In this document: in pieces, positions 9,696 to 18,315 of the stretch
How positions within the stretch are numbered: position 1 is the first letter of the stretch
Layout: every line of letters begins with the position of its first letter
DNA from: Methylobacterium platani
GTDB lineage: Bacteria; Pseudomonadota; Alphaproteobacteria; Rhizobiales; Beijerinckiaceae
NCBI RefSeq assembly: GCF_001653715.1
Contig: NZ_LWHQ01000006.1
Span: 162,143 to 226,142 of the forward strand
Length of the DNA stretch: 64,000 nucleotides
Direction of reading: 5' to 3'
The notes under the pieces: model-generated
What the model was told of the DNA's origin: nothing
The model's input: only the letters and a program-made list of their open reading frames with translations
The model's database searches: none
Position numbers and translations under genes: made by a program

Positions 9696-10562
9696 ATGCG
9701 CTCGCTGCTGTTCGTCCCCGGCGACTCGCCCCGCAAGCAGGAGAAGGGCCTGGAGGTCGGGGCCGACGCCCTGATCCTCGACCTCGAGGATTCCGTCGCG
9801 CCGGCCGAGAAGGGGAAGGCCCGCGAGGTCGCGGCCTCCTTCCTGGCGCGGATGCGGGATGCCACGGGCCGGCCGAAGCTCTACGTCCGCGTCAACGCCC
9901 TCGATACCGGTCTCACCGAGGACGACCTCGCGGCGGTGATGCCGCACGCCCCCGACGGGATCATGCTGCCGAAAGCCGAGGGTGGCCCGAGCGTCGCCCA
10001 TCTCGGCGCGCGCCTCGCGGTCCACGAGGCGGAAGCCGGGCTCCCCGACGGCGCCACCCGCATCCTGCCGATCGCCACCGAGACGGCGCGGGCGGTCTTC
10101 GCGCTGTCCACCCTGCCGGGATCGAGCCCGCGGCTGTCGGGCGTCACCTGGGGGGCGGAGGACCTGTCCGCCGACATCGGCGCCGAGACCAACCGGGCCG
10201 AGGACGGTGCCTGGAGCGCGCCGTTCCAGCTCGCCCGCAACCTGACCCTGATGGCGGCCGCCGCCGCGGAGGTCGACGCGATCGACACGATCAACGCCCA
10301 TTTCCGCGATCTCGACGGCCTCGCCCGCGAGTGCCGCGCGGCCCGCCGCGACGGGTTCGTCGGCAAGATGGCGATCCACCCGGCGCAGGTCGCCGTCATC
10401 AACGAGGCCTTCACGCCGACGGACGCCGCGATCGATCAGGCGCGCAAGGTCGTGGCCGCCTTCGCGCGATCGCCGGGCGTCGGCGTGGTCGGGATCGACG
10501 GCGAGATGTTCGACCGGCCGCACCTGCGCCGGGCGGAACGGCTGCTGGCCAGGGTGGGGTGA
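9696..10562 (+). CDS. CitE/HpcH-family CoA-ester lyase
   Basis: A 288-residue protein of the HpcH/HpaI aldolase / citrate lyase beta-like family, TIM-barrel Mg2+ enzymes that cleave or form malyl-, citramalyl- or related CoA esters. It opens MRSLLFVPGDSPRKQEKG and carries ALILDLEDSVAP, LYVRVNALDTG, MLPKAEGG, TWGAEDLSADIG and KMAIHPAQV, the metal/CoA-binding motifs. It starts 4 bp after the MaoC stop. Classical leucine breakdown ends with an unrelated HMG-CoA lyase, which is not present here, so this gene and the MaoC gene may provide a different ending or a side route. The exact substrate is unknown. Confidence 0.85.
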   Translation: MRSLLFVPGDSPRKQEKGLEVGADALILDLEDSVAPAEKGKAREVAASFLARMRDATGRPKLYVRVNALDTGLTEDDLAAVMPHAPDGIMLPKAEGGPSVAHLGARLAVHEAEAGLPDGATRILPIATETARAVFALSTLPGSSPRLSGVTWGAEDLSADIGAETNRAEDGAWSAPFQLARNLTLMAAAAAEVDAIDTINAHFRDLDGLARECRAARRDGFVGKMAIHPAQVAVINEAFTPTDAAIDQARKVVAAFARSPGVGVVGIDGEMFDRPHLRRAERLLARVG

Positions 10563-10572
10563 GGCACGACGG

Positions 10573-10794
10573 ATGGAAGCGGCCGGAGACGCGCTCGCCA
10601 AACGCGAACTGGAAGGCTTCGCCTTGAGGGAGTTCCGGGCCAAGCGATCGACCCAGCCCGAATTGCGCCGCCTCCTCGGCTTCGGTACCCGTACGGCGCT
10701 CGACGCCTTCCTGAAGGAGCAAGGCGTCTACGCGGATGACGATCACGCAGATCTGATGCAGGATCTGCGTAATCTCGATCGCATCGGTCGGTGA
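10573..10794 (+). CDS. Small UPF0175-like protein (possible antitoxin/DNA-binding protein)
   Basis: This 73-residue protein starts 10 bp after the CoA-lyase stop and may be co-transcribed with the leucine operon. Its core, PELRRLLGFGTRTALDAFLKEQG, resembles the UPF0175 family of small ribbon/helix proteins often found in toxin-antitoxin loci. It has no signal peptide or membrane segment. A RelE-like toxin and antitoxin lie just downstream on the other strand, convergent with it. The family assignment is by eye. Confidence 0.55.
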   Translation: MEAAGDALAKRELEGFALREFRAKRSTQPELRRLLGFGTRTALDAFLKEQGVYADDDHADLMQDLRNLDRIGR

Positions 10795-10816
10795 CGCCGT
10801 GGCTGCCGGGGCGCCC

Positions 10817-11089
10817 TCACGATACGCCGAGCGGGGCGACACTCATCCTGAGACCGAGCCGGTGCAGCAGATCCATGACCGCGGCCAGATGCGACGCGCC
10901 CGCCTGCACCTCGCCGCGAGCGAGACCGCGTGCCCGAGCGACGGCCTCGAACGCATGGGCGACCAGGGCCGGATCGTCCTCGGCGAGCACCGCTTCGAGA
11001 TAGGCGGCGATCCGTTCGGGGCTGTCGAGGTAATCCGCAGTGTCGTAGGGTGTGAGCAGGATGTCGGTCATGGTCGTCATCATCGACAT
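10817..11089 (-). CDS. HigA-like antitoxin with shortened DNA-binding region
   Basis: A 90-residue protein immediately after the RelE-like toxin gene. The N-terminal half (LDSPERIAAYLEAVLAEDDPALVAHAFEAVARARGL) matches the common addiction-module antidote family (HigA-2 type), and the end (LLHRLGLRMSVAPLG) matches its last helix. Between them, the usual 40 or so residues carrying the helix-turn-helix appear to be reduced to about 26. The protein may therefore neutralise the toxin but bind DNA poorly; this comparison is from memory of the family. Start ATG at 11089 abuts the toxin stop; several internal Met codons are possible. Confidence 0.7.
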   Translation of the reverse strand: MSMMTTMTDILLTPYDTADYLDSPERIAAYLEAVLAEDDPALVAHAFEAVARARGLARGEVQAGASHLAAVMDLLHRLGLRMSVAPLGVS

Positions 11090-11380
11090 TCACAGAGAGG
11101 CTGCCAAGGCCTTCGCCCGGCGGATATCACGCGGCTGGGAGGATTTGTCACCTCCGCACAGGAGAATGACGATCTCATCGCCGCGCCGTACGAAATAGAC
11201 TCTGTATCCGGGGCCGACATGAATGCGCATCTCGCTCACGCCGTCGCCAACCGGCGCCACGTCGCCCGGGTTCCCGAGCGCCAGCCGGTCGATCCTCTTG
11301 GCGATCTGAGCGAAGGCCGTTACATTGCGCAGCCTTGAAAACCACGCTGCAAATTCGGGATGCTGCTGTATGCGCGTCAT
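11090..11380 (-). CDS. RelE/HigB-like addiction-module toxin
   Basis: The 96-residue protein belongs to the short phage-derived Gp49-like / RelE-fold killer family. Typical segments are FAAWFSRLRNVTAFAQIAKRIDRLALGNPGD, VSEMRIHVGPGYRVYFVRRGDEIVI split over the sheet, and the closing LCGGDKSSQPRDIRRAKALA. Such toxins are ribosome-dependent mRNA interferases. The ATG at 11380 gives MTRIQQHPEF at the expected position; the frame is open further upstream but that part is not family-like. Toxin precedes antitoxin, as in HigBA modules. Confidence 0.82.
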   Translation of the reverse strand: MTRIQQHPEFAAWFSRLRNVTAFAQIAKRIDRLALGNPGDVAPVGDGVSEMRIHVGPGYRVYFVRRGDEIVILLCGGDKSSQPRDIRRAKALAASL

Positions 11381-11529
11381 GACGTAACGACAGTTGCAGA
11401 TCTTCTGCTTACCGGGGCTCGGAGTGTCAGGCAACCGCGCGGCCGGTCTCGTGATGACGAATTCCTTGTTTCGACCTTGACGCACCGCGCGATCAACGCG
11501 CGGGCCCTTGCCCGGGAGGACGCCACGCC

Positions 11530-12723
11530 ATGCCCCACACCGACAGCCAAGCCACCCCCTCCGAAGCCGCCCTCCTCGCCCGCCTCCCCAGCGCCCTCGA
11601 CGCCGCCCTCAAAGCCCCAGCCTACGCCGCCCACCTCGCCGGCATCGACCCCGCCGCCGTGACCGACCGGGCGGCGCTCGCCCGCCTGCCGGTGCTGCGC
11701 AAGGGCGAGATGCCGGCGCGCCAGCGCGAGGCCCTGCCGTTCGGCGGCTTCGTGCCGGGGACAGCGGGCGGGTTTCCCCGCCTCTTCACCTCGCCGGGGC
11801 CGATCTTCGAGCCGCAGCGGGCGGGGGAGGATCCGTGGGGCGGCGCGCCGGCGCTCGCCGCCGCGGGCTTCACGGCCGGCGAGGTGGTGCTCAACACCTT
11901 CGGCTACCACCTGACGCCGGGCGGCTTCATCTTCGACACCGCGGCCCGGGCGCTGGGCTGCGCGGTGATTCCGGCCGGCCCCGGCAACACCGAGCAGCAG
12001 CTCGACCTGATCGAGGCCTATCGCCCCGCCGGCTATGTCGGCACGCCGGACTTCCTCAAGGTGCTGCTCGATGCCGGCGCCAAGGCCGGGCGCGACGTGT
12101 CGTCGATCGTCAAGGCGCTGGTTTCCGGCGCCGCCTTCCCGCCCTCGCTCCAGGCCGAGTTCCGGGAGCGCGGCATTGCCGCAGCCCAAGCCTACGCCAC
12201 CGCGGATGTCGGCTTCATCGCCTACGAGGTGCCGGGAGAACCCGGTCTCCTCGTCGGCGACGGGCTGATCCTCGAGATCGTGCGTCCCGGCACCGGCGAT
12301 CCGGTGCCGGAGGGCGAGGTCGGCGAGATCGTCGTCACGGTGCCCGACCGCGACCGGCCGCTGATCCGCTACGCGCTGGGCGACCTCACGGCGGCTCTGC
12401 CCGGCGGCCGGATTCGCGGCTGGATGGGCCGGGCCGACCAGGCCGCCAAGGTGAAGGGCATGTTCGTGCGCCCCGAGCAGGTCGCCGAGATCGCCCGCCG
12501 CCACCCCGGGCTCGGCCGCCTGCGCCTGGTGGTGACCCGGGCCGACGAGGCCGACGTCATGACGCTCCGGGCGGAAGCCGCGACGCCGGAAACCACCCTT
12601 GCGGAGGCCGTCGCCGAGACCCTGCGGGCAGTGACGAAGCTGCGCGGGGCGGTCGACCTCGTCGCCCCGGGCAGCCTGCCGAACGACGGCAAGGTGATCG
12701 CCGACGAGCGGCCGGTCGGCTGA
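11530..12723 (+). CDS. PaaK-like (phenylacetate-CoA ligase family) adenylate-forming protein
   Basis: A 397-residue member of the phenylacetate-CoA ligase branch of adenylate-forming enzymes. Visible landmarks are the N-terminal LARLPVLRKGEMPARQRE, FTSPGPIFEPQ, VLNTFGYHLTPGGFIFDTAARALG, GTPDFLKVLLDAGAKAG, the AYATADVGFIAYE core and RYALGDLTAALPGG. The usual Ser/Thr/Gly-rich phosphate loop is replaced by TSPGP, so catalysis may differ from true PaaK. Similar genes accompany liv-type importers such as the one at 19-26 kb, but here it stands alone after a toxin-antitoxin pair. It starts at an ATG following GGGAGGACG. Confidence 0.8.
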   Translation: MPHTDSQATPSEAALLARLPSALDAALKAPAYAAHLAGIDPAAVTDRAALARLPVLRKGEMPARQREALPFGGFVPGTAGGFPRLFTSPGPIFEPQRAGEDPWGGAPALAAAGFTAGEVVLNTFGYHLTPGGFIFDTAARALGCAVIPAGPGNTEQQLDLIEAYRPAGYVGTPDFLKVLLDAGAKAGRDVSSIVKALVSGAAFPPSLQAEFRERGIAAAQAYATADVGFIAYEVPGEPGLLVGDGLILEIVRPGTGDPVPEGEVGEIVVTVPDRDRPLIRYALGDLTAALPGGRIRGWMGRADQAAKVKGMFVRPEQVAEIARRHPGLGRLRLVVTRADEADVMTLRAEAATPETTLAEAVAETLRAVTKLRGAVDLVAPGSLPNDGKVIADERPVG

Positions 12724-13579
12724 CGGCGCGGGCGGCCCCGGCCGGGAGGTGCGCGGCGCGACCGCGCGGCGGCCGGCGCCCCGACCTCCCGGCGAGCTCG
12801 TCCGCACGGCATCGCGAACCGGGGGCGACCCCGGTGGCGGCATCCGCCCCGCACGACCGATGAACGGTCGACTGCGCCACCGGTCCGGCGGAGCGACCGC
12901 GAGGCGGCGCCGCAACCTGAGGGAATGGCGGCATACCGCTGTCGCTCGTCGCCCCGACGGTGATCCGCGATCGATGATCCGCAACGGTCCCGCAGGATCG
13001 GGCCGCCTCCTTCGAGAATTGCGTTAGATCATCGACGCCGAGGCGCACCGTTCGCCGGGGCGACAGCCGTGCTTTCCCAGAGGTCGGCGGTCGCGTTGAT
13101 GTCTCTCTAGGTTGTGATAGTGTCACTCCGCGAATCAGAGACACGAGCAGGTTGACCGTGGCGGACCGATCCGATGCACGAACATCGCTACGTCGTTCGA
13201 TCGACAATATCGTTGCAAGAGCAGGGCATCGGCATCTTGCCGATGATTGTCCTGTCGTGATGCGGCGCAATGCCGATCATGACCTTGCACCTCGACCGCG
13301 ACCCGCCGGGACGGCGCCCCGAGACCGCCGGCCTGCCGCTGCGCGGCAACCTCATCGACACGCGCCATGACGACCGGATGCCCCTTTCCGGGCAAGGCGG
13401 GCGGCGAAGGCGCGCGCCGGCGGGCGGTCACCCCGCCCTGACACCGCCGATTCCCGGTTCGGCGAGGGACCGACGGCCGGGTCCCCTGCCCCGCTCCGCG
13501 CCGGGCGGCCGACCCGGCCGCGGCGGATTGCGGGGGCTGCCCCATCGGCGAAGGCCCCGGTCATGATCGGTGAGGACGG
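12724..13579. other. Gene-poor intergenic stretch
   Basis: No credible coding region is seen in these 856 bp; open frames are short, antisense-like and rich in Arg/Pro. The stretch holds a small hairpin at 13227-13245 (8-bp arms CATCGGCA/TGCCGATG) and a short inverted GTGA/TCAC near 13115-13128. Part of it may be decayed coding DNA. The end just before 13580 should carry the promoter of the XRE gene. Confidence 0.5.
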
Positions 13580-13921
13580 ATGAGCCGAGACCATGCGCGC
13601 GGAAAGCGCATTCGCGAAGCGATCGCGCAGAAGAACGTCACCAAGAACCAGGCCCTGGCGGCCGAGCTCGACGTCTCGGCCGCGGCCGTGTCCCGCTGGC
13701 AGAGCGGGGGGCACCTGTCGCTGGAAAGCGCCTGTGCGTTGGCAGAGCGGCTGGACGTCTCGCTGGACTGGCTGCTGCTGGGGCGGGGAACCATCGACTG
13801 GCACCGCGACGACGCCCTGTCGCCGAGCGAGCTGCAGCACGTCATGACGCTGCGCAAGCACACGCAATCGGTGCGGGCGCTGATCGTCAACCTGCTGGAG
13901 GAGATCCCGGCGCGGCCGTGA
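13580..13921 (+). CDS. XRE-family helix-turn-helix regulator
   Basis: This 113-residue protein has an N-terminal Cro/cI-type helix-turn-helix: GKRIREAIAQKNVTKNQALA then ELDVSAAAVSRWQSGGHLS, followed by ALAERLDVSLDWLLLGRG, a segment very common in phage-like and stress regulators. The C-terminal 45 residues are helical and may dimerise. It is a DNA-binding regulator of unknown target. Its downstream neighbours are a long repeat-bearing gap and then two tandem paralogues of unknown function, which it may control. The start ATG at 13580 follows GTGAGGACGG. Confidence 0.85.
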   Translation: MSRDHARGKRIREAIAQKNVTKNQALAAELDVSAAAVSRWQSGGHLSLESACALAERLDVSLDWLLLGRGTIDWHRDDALSPSELQHVMTLRKHTQSVRALIVNLLEEIPARP

Positions 13922-14701
13922 TGCCGGCGCGCCTCGCCGTCGCCACCTCGGTGCCGATGCGTCCGGCGCATCGGCACCCGTTCCGGCCGAGCCGGCGCAT
14001 CGCCCACGAAAGCCGCAAGGCTGCCCGGGGAGGAGACGTCGCGCGAGCTTTTCCCCTCGCTCCTCTGCGGGGGAAGGTGCCCGGCGGAGCCGGGGCAGCG
14101 GGACGAAGTCCCGCCGAGAGGGGCAGCGCGACAATGACGGATGCGGCGCCCCTCAGAACGGTTCGGTCATGTCTGGACGCGGCGTCCCCTCTCCCGGCCC
14201 GTCCGGGGGCCACCCGCAGAGGGAGGAGGGAAAAGCCCCGCGCCATCCTTTCCCCGGGCGGCCCTGCGGAAGCCGCGACCGGCTTGCCGCCAGAACATCC
14301 GACGTGCCCGCCGGGCGGCCGGCTCGGCGCCGGAGCAGGGCCTCGGACGGCGCGCCGCAGCCGCCGGACGGCGAGACTGCGATCAATCCGACAGTCTCGC
14401 GAATCACTGCGGCAATGCCGTCGCTCGCTATACCCGCATCTACTGCAAAATACTGGCCGTCGGCAAGCATTTCGACGCATGGGACCGGCGCCGCAACCAT
14501 CTCGCATCATGGAAGATTTGCGCTCAGATCAAGCGCATCCGTGAAATTAAACCTGAGATCAATCGATCGACGTTGCATCAAGAGTTTCTCAAAGTCATAA
14601 GACAGCGCGGTCTCAATCGAACGGCACATTCGCCCTCAAGCGATCCATCCATCCGAAGAGTCCGCACCGATCGCGACGCCAACCATCAGCAAGGAATCAA
14701 T
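13922..14701. other. Long intergenic region before the tandem paralogues
   Basis: No gene is supported in these 780 bp. The first half holds an imperfect palindromic repeat (annotated separately). From about 14390 to 14700 the base composition drops in GC and the sequence is rich in GATCAA-like and AATC segments, fitting a promoter and leader for the gene at 14702. The reading frame open from 14141 is not used as coding because it crosses the repeat and has foreign composition. Confidence 0.5.
14038..14272. repeat. Imperfect inverted repeat related to the intergenic palindromes
   Basis: The left arm (about 14038-14090, GCGCGAGCTTTTCCCCTCGC and on) and the right arm (about 14198-14250, ending GGAAAAGCCCCGCGC) are imperfect inverted copies with the shared words CTCTGCGGG, CTTTTCCC and GCGC. 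Both contain the pyrimidine-rich words CCCCTCTCC and TTTTCCC found in the palindromes at 36-176 and 25268-25529. It looks like a degenerate member of the same family. Confidence 0.55.
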
Positions 14702-15367
14702 ATGTCGACCCTCCTGACCATCAACGTCACCAATAACGAAGCCAACAACCAGAATTTCTTCTTCTTTCAGCAGCCGGCCATCTATGTCGGCGGCGCCACG
14801 GTCTACAGCAACAGCCTGTACACGGCACCGCTCGGCAATCACGCCGCCACGGGCGGATCCCTGACGTTCCTGGTCAACCTCCAGTATTACGCCGGCGTGC
14901 AGCAGGCGACGCAGGCGCCGGTGCCGGGCCAGACCTCCGGCTACGGCTCGGCCATGCAGCCGATCGACCTGGCGCCGAGCGCCGGCTCGACGCTGCAGAA
15001 CAACGACTTGACGACGGCGACGCTCGTCCCGCTCGGCCTGTCCAAGCCGGTTCCCGGCTCGGGCGTCGAGCCGGGCGCCTTCCGCATCACCATGCCCGTG
15101 TTCGCGCCGCCCGCGATCTACAACGTCGGCTCGGCCGTCCTGGCCAACGGGACTCCCGTCCTGTCGAACTTCGTCCAGGCCCAGCCGAACACCAACACGG
15201 ATTGCCAGCCGATCCTCAAGTTCTACGTCGCGACCGGAAGCTACACCCCCGGCACCGTCATGGACTTCACCCAGTCGAGCGTGAGCGCCGCGCTGTGCGA
15301 CTTCACCGGCGGCCGCACCACCATCAACGTGACGCTCAACAACGACGGCTCCTGGACGGTGGCGTAA
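14702..15367 (+). CDS. Protein of unknown function, first of a tandem paralogue pair
   Basis: I do not recognise this 221-residue protein. It is rich in Thr, Asn, Val and Gly with alternating hydrophobic residues, suggesting an all-beta fold, and has no signal peptide or membrane segment. Segments shared with the next gene are INVTNNEANNQNFFFFQQPA, GGSLTFLVNLQYYAGVQQ, PLGLSKPVPGSG, GAFRITMPVF, LKFYVATGSYTPGTVMDF and CDFTGGRTTINVTLNNDGSW. The ATG at 14702 follows AAGGAATCAAT and directly precedes the conserved strand. The XRE regulator upstream is a candidate controller. The two Cys residues near the C-terminal half could pair if the protein were exported. Confidence 0.8.
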   Translation: MSTLLTINVTNNEANNQNFFFFQQPAIYVGGATVYSNSLYTAPLGNHAATGGSLTFLVNLQYYAGVQQATQAPVPGQTSGYGSAMQPIDLAPSAGSTLQNNDLTTATLVPLGLSKPVPGSGVEPGAFRITMPVFAPPAIYNVGSAVLANGTPVLSNFVQAQPNTNTDCQPILKFYVATGSYTPGTVMDFTQSSVSAALCDFTGGRTTINVTLNNDGSWTVA

Positions 15368-15512
15368 GCCCGGCGCGCGTCGAGCGGACCGAGGTACGGG
15401 GCGATCGTCCCGTACCTCCCTACCCGCGGCGCGGCCGAGATCGCGGCCGAGATCGCGGCCAAGCGCGAGGGGCGCCCAAGACAGGGATCAGGACAAGGAT
15501 CACGACGCCGTC

Positions 15513-16232
15513 ATGACCGCTTCCTATACCGTGATCGTCCGCAATGCGTCGCAATTCCCCTCGTATTTCTACATCTTCCAGAAGATCGCCACCTTCAGCC
15601 CGGTCAGCGCGGACGGCGTCGTTTGCTGCAGCCTCGGCTGCGCACAAATCGGAAATTACGACGCCGGGGGGTCGCAGATCACGTTCACGCTCGATGCCCA
15701 GGTCTATGCCGGAGCGGTCGATACGGGGCAGACTGCCGCGTCGACCGGTGCCTGGGCGTTGCTGCGCTCACCGATGCTCAACATGTCCACGACGAGTTCG
15801 TCCGTCCAGCGGATCACCCCGACGGCGCAGCCCAACGACACGACCTCGCCCAACCGCACCACGATGTCCCTCGGCCCGCTGAGCTTGTCGAAAGCGGTGA
15901 ACGCCTCCGGGATGAGCGTCGGCGCCTTCGGCATCCAGGTCCCGCCCTACACGAGGCCGCCGACCCCGACCCTGCGGTGCGGCAATGCGGCCACCCTCGA
16001 CAGCGGCATCGTCGTCCTGTCGAGTTCCGTCTCGCCGCTGCCGAACCAGCTGCTGTCCTGCACACCGGAGAGCATTTACTTCGTGAAGGTGGGCCCATGT
16101 GCAGAAGGAACGCCCATCAAGTACGACACGGATCCGTCGACGTCTATCGCGTGCGATTTCACGACAGGATATCGAACGATCGTCGTGCAATACAACGCCG
16201 ACGGAACGTTCTCGATCATCGCGTCGTCGTGA
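15513..16232 (+). CDS. Protein of unknown function, second of a tandem paralogue pair
   Basis: The 239-residue protein is a diverged paralogue of the product of the preceding gene, 145 bp upstream. Matching segments in order are YTVIVRNASQFPSYFYIFQK, GGSQITFTLDAQVYAGAVD, GPLSLSKAVNASGMSVGAFG, YFVKVGPCAEGTPIKYD and CDFTTGYRTIVVQYNADGTF. It has more Cys residues (CCSLGCAQ near 38-45 and others), absent from its neighbour. No signal peptide or membrane helix is visible. A predicted beta-rich, possibly binding or structural role is inference. The gap between the genes holds a 12-bp direct repeat (GCGGCCGAGATC, about 15431-15460). Confidence 0.8.
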   Translation: MTASYTVIVRNASQFPSYFYIFQKIATFSPVSADGVVCCSLGCAQIGNYDAGGSQITFTLDAQVYAGAVDTGQTAASTGAWALLRSPMLNMSTTSSSVQRITPTAQPNDTTSPNRTTMSLGPLSLSKAVNASGMSVGAFGIQVPPYTRPPTPTLRCGNAATLDSGIVVLSSSVSPLPNQLLSCTPESIYFVKVGPCAEGTPIKYDTDPSTSIACDFTTGYRTIVVQYNADGTFSIIASS

Positions 16233-16384
16233 TCGTCGCAGCCGCGGGCAAAGCCTCGCCCGGGGGAGACCGCCGAGCCGGCACCGCCGGTCCGCCCCGG
16301 CGCGCATGGATGATCGCGCATCCCGCGCCGAGGCCGCGCCGCCCCGGCGCGGCAGCGGACGCGACCTTGCCGGTGGCGCGGTCC

Positions 16385-18061
16385 TCAGGCCGCCCGGACC
16401 TGCGCCAGGAAGCGGTCGACCTCGGCCGAGAGGAGCTCGGACTGGCGCGACAGCTCGGAGGCCGAGGCCAGCACCTGGCTCGCCGCAGCGCCGGTCTCCT
16501 CGGCCGCCCCCGCCACCCCGGCGATGTTGCCCGTCACCTCGCCGGTCCCGGCGGCGGCCTGGGAGACGTTGCGGACGATCTCCTGCGTCGCCGCACCCTG
16601 CTCCTCGACCGCGGCCGCGATCGAGGTCGCCACGCCCGAGATCTCCTCGATCCGCGCCGTGATCCCGCCGATCGCGCCGGCCGCCTGGCCGGTGGTGGCC
16701 TGGATCGCCGCGATCTGGCCGGTGATCTCCTCGGTCGCGCGGGCCGTCTGGCCGGCGAGCTCCTTGACCTCGGCCGCCACCACCGCGAAGCCGCGGCCGG
16801 CCGCCCCGGCGCGGGCCGCCTCGATGGTGGCGTTGAGCGCCAGGAGATTCGTCTGCGCCGCGATCGACGAGATCAGCCCGACCACGTCGCCGATCCGGGC
16901 GGTCGCCTCGGTCAGCGCCCGGACCTGACCGGCGGTCTGCCCGGCCTCGGCCACGGCGGCGCGGGCCAGCTGCGCCGAGCCGTCGACCTGGCGCCCGATC
17001 TCCTGCACCGAGGCGCCGAGCTCCTCCGCCGCCACCGCGACGGTCTCGACGTTGGCGGAGGCCTGCTCGGCCGCCGCCGCTGCGGCGGTGGACTGGGCCG
17101 CCGTCTGGGTCGCCGTGGCGGTCATCGTCTGGGCGGTGCCGCGCAGCTCGCCCGAGGCGGCGGCGACGCCGGCGACGACGCCGGTGATCGAGGATTCGAA
17201 GCCCTGGATCAGCTCGTTGAGGGCCGCCGCGCGGCGCATGCGGCGCAATTCCTCGGCCTCGCTCTCGCCGCGCAGCCGCTCGCGCTCGATGGCGTTGTCG
17301 CGGAAAACCATCACGGCGCGGGCCATCGCCCCGACCTCGTCGCGCCGCCCGGCCTCCGGCACCGCGAGATCGGTGCGCCCCTGCGACAAGCCGGTCATCG
17401 CGGCGCCCAGGCGCTCCATCGGCCGCACCACCGAGCGGACGATCAGCAGCGAGACGCCGCCGAGGACCAGCAGGATGGCGAGGCCGGCGACGGCCAGGCG
17501 CCCGATCTGCTCGACGATCATCGCCCGCAGGTCGCTGACGTACTCGCTGGTCCCGATGTAGAACTGCCAGGGCGCGTAGTAGCGGAACAGCCCGATCTTC
17601 GGTGTCGCCTCGGTCTGGCCCTCGGGCACCCAGACGTAACGGTAGGTCGCCACGCCGTCCCGCGCCGCGCGGGGCATGACCTCGGCGACGAAGCGGAAGC
17701 CGGACGGGTCGGCGATGCCCATCAGGTTGCGGCCGACCACCTTCGCGGAAGGATGCGCGATCACCGTGCCGGCGCTGTCGTTGACGTAAAGGTAGTTGTC
17801 GCGCCCGTGCCGCATCGCGGCGATGTCGGCCAGGGCCGCCTCGCGGGCGGAGGCCTCGGTCATCTCGCCCTTCGCCGCCTTCTGCCGGTAGCGCTCGACG
17901 ATGTTGGCTGCCGCCTCCGTGATGACCGAGAGCCGGTCGGTGCGCTGCGCCATCATCGCGTCGTACTGATAGGTGAGCGCGATCCCGCCGAGCGCGATCA
18001 GGCTGAAGCCCGCGAGCGCGATCAGCAGGGCGAACTTGCGAGGAAGGGTAAGCACGAACAT
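16385..18061 (-). CDS. Transmembrane Cache-domain methyl-accepting chemotaxis protein
   Basis: A 558-residue chemoreceptor. Residues about 10-30 form the first membrane helix, then a periplasmic single-Cache sensor ([44 protein letters not shown]), a second helix at about 188-208, a HAMP segment ([19 protein letters not shown]) and a long signalling domain with the tip [20 protein letters not shown]. Single-Cache receptors typically bind small carboxylates or similar metabolites outside the membrane. It lies beside a carboxylate/branched-chain ABC importer, so a shared ligand is possible but unproven. Confidence 0.93.
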   Translation of the reverse strand: MFVLTLPRKFALLIALAGFSLIALGGIALTYQYDAMMAQRTDRLSVITEAAANIVERYRQKAAKGEMTEASAREAALADIAAMRHGRDNYLYVNDSAGTVIAHPSAKVVGRNLMGIADPSGFRFVAEVMPRAARDGVATYRYVWVPEGQTEATPKIGLFRYYAPWQFYIGTSEYVSDLRAMIVEQIGRLAVAGLAILLVLGGVSLLIVRSVVRPMERLGAAMTGLSQGRTDLAVPEAGRRDEVGAMARAVMVFRDNAIERERLRGESEAEELRRMRRAAALNELIQGFESSITGVVAGVAAASGELRGTAQTMTATATQTAAQSTAAAAAAEQASANVETVAVAAEELGASVQEIGRQVDGSAQLARAAVAEAGQTAGQVRALTEATARIGDVVGLISSIAAQTNLLALNATIEAARAGAAGRGFAVVAAEVKELAGQTARATEEITGQIAAIQATTGQAAGAIGGITARIEEISGVATSIAAAVEEQGAATQEIVRNVSQAAAGTGEVTGNIAGVAGAAEETGAAASQVLASASELSRQSELLSAEVDRFLAQVRAA

Positions 18062-18315
18062 TGAACGGCCGCTCCGGATCCGGGTCTCGCCGGATGACGC
18101 GCCGGTAATAGATGGGCGGGAGTGAACGGTCGGTTTATCTTGCGAGCCGCCGACGCGACATGTGCTCGACCTGGGAAAGCTTGCCCATGCGGCATCCGGC
18201 GCGGATCTCGGGCGTATCGCAGCGCAGCATCGCCGTTCGCGGTCCCGGGGCGGGACTGCCGGCCCGCCGGAGGGCGACGCCGCGGCTTCCCTCCCGGGCG
18301 CCGTCCGCCCCGCGC

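Noticed and set aside
12749..13027. 92-residue plus-strand frame after the PaaK-like gene
   Set aside because: Low-complexity Arg/Pro/Gly translation with no start context; no likeness to any protein.
14141..14701. Upstream extension of the first tandem paralogue to a 408-residue protein
   Set aside because: The added part crosses the palindromic repeat, is Arg/Pro-rich and has no counterpart in the paralogue; the ATG at 14702 with AAGGA fits better.
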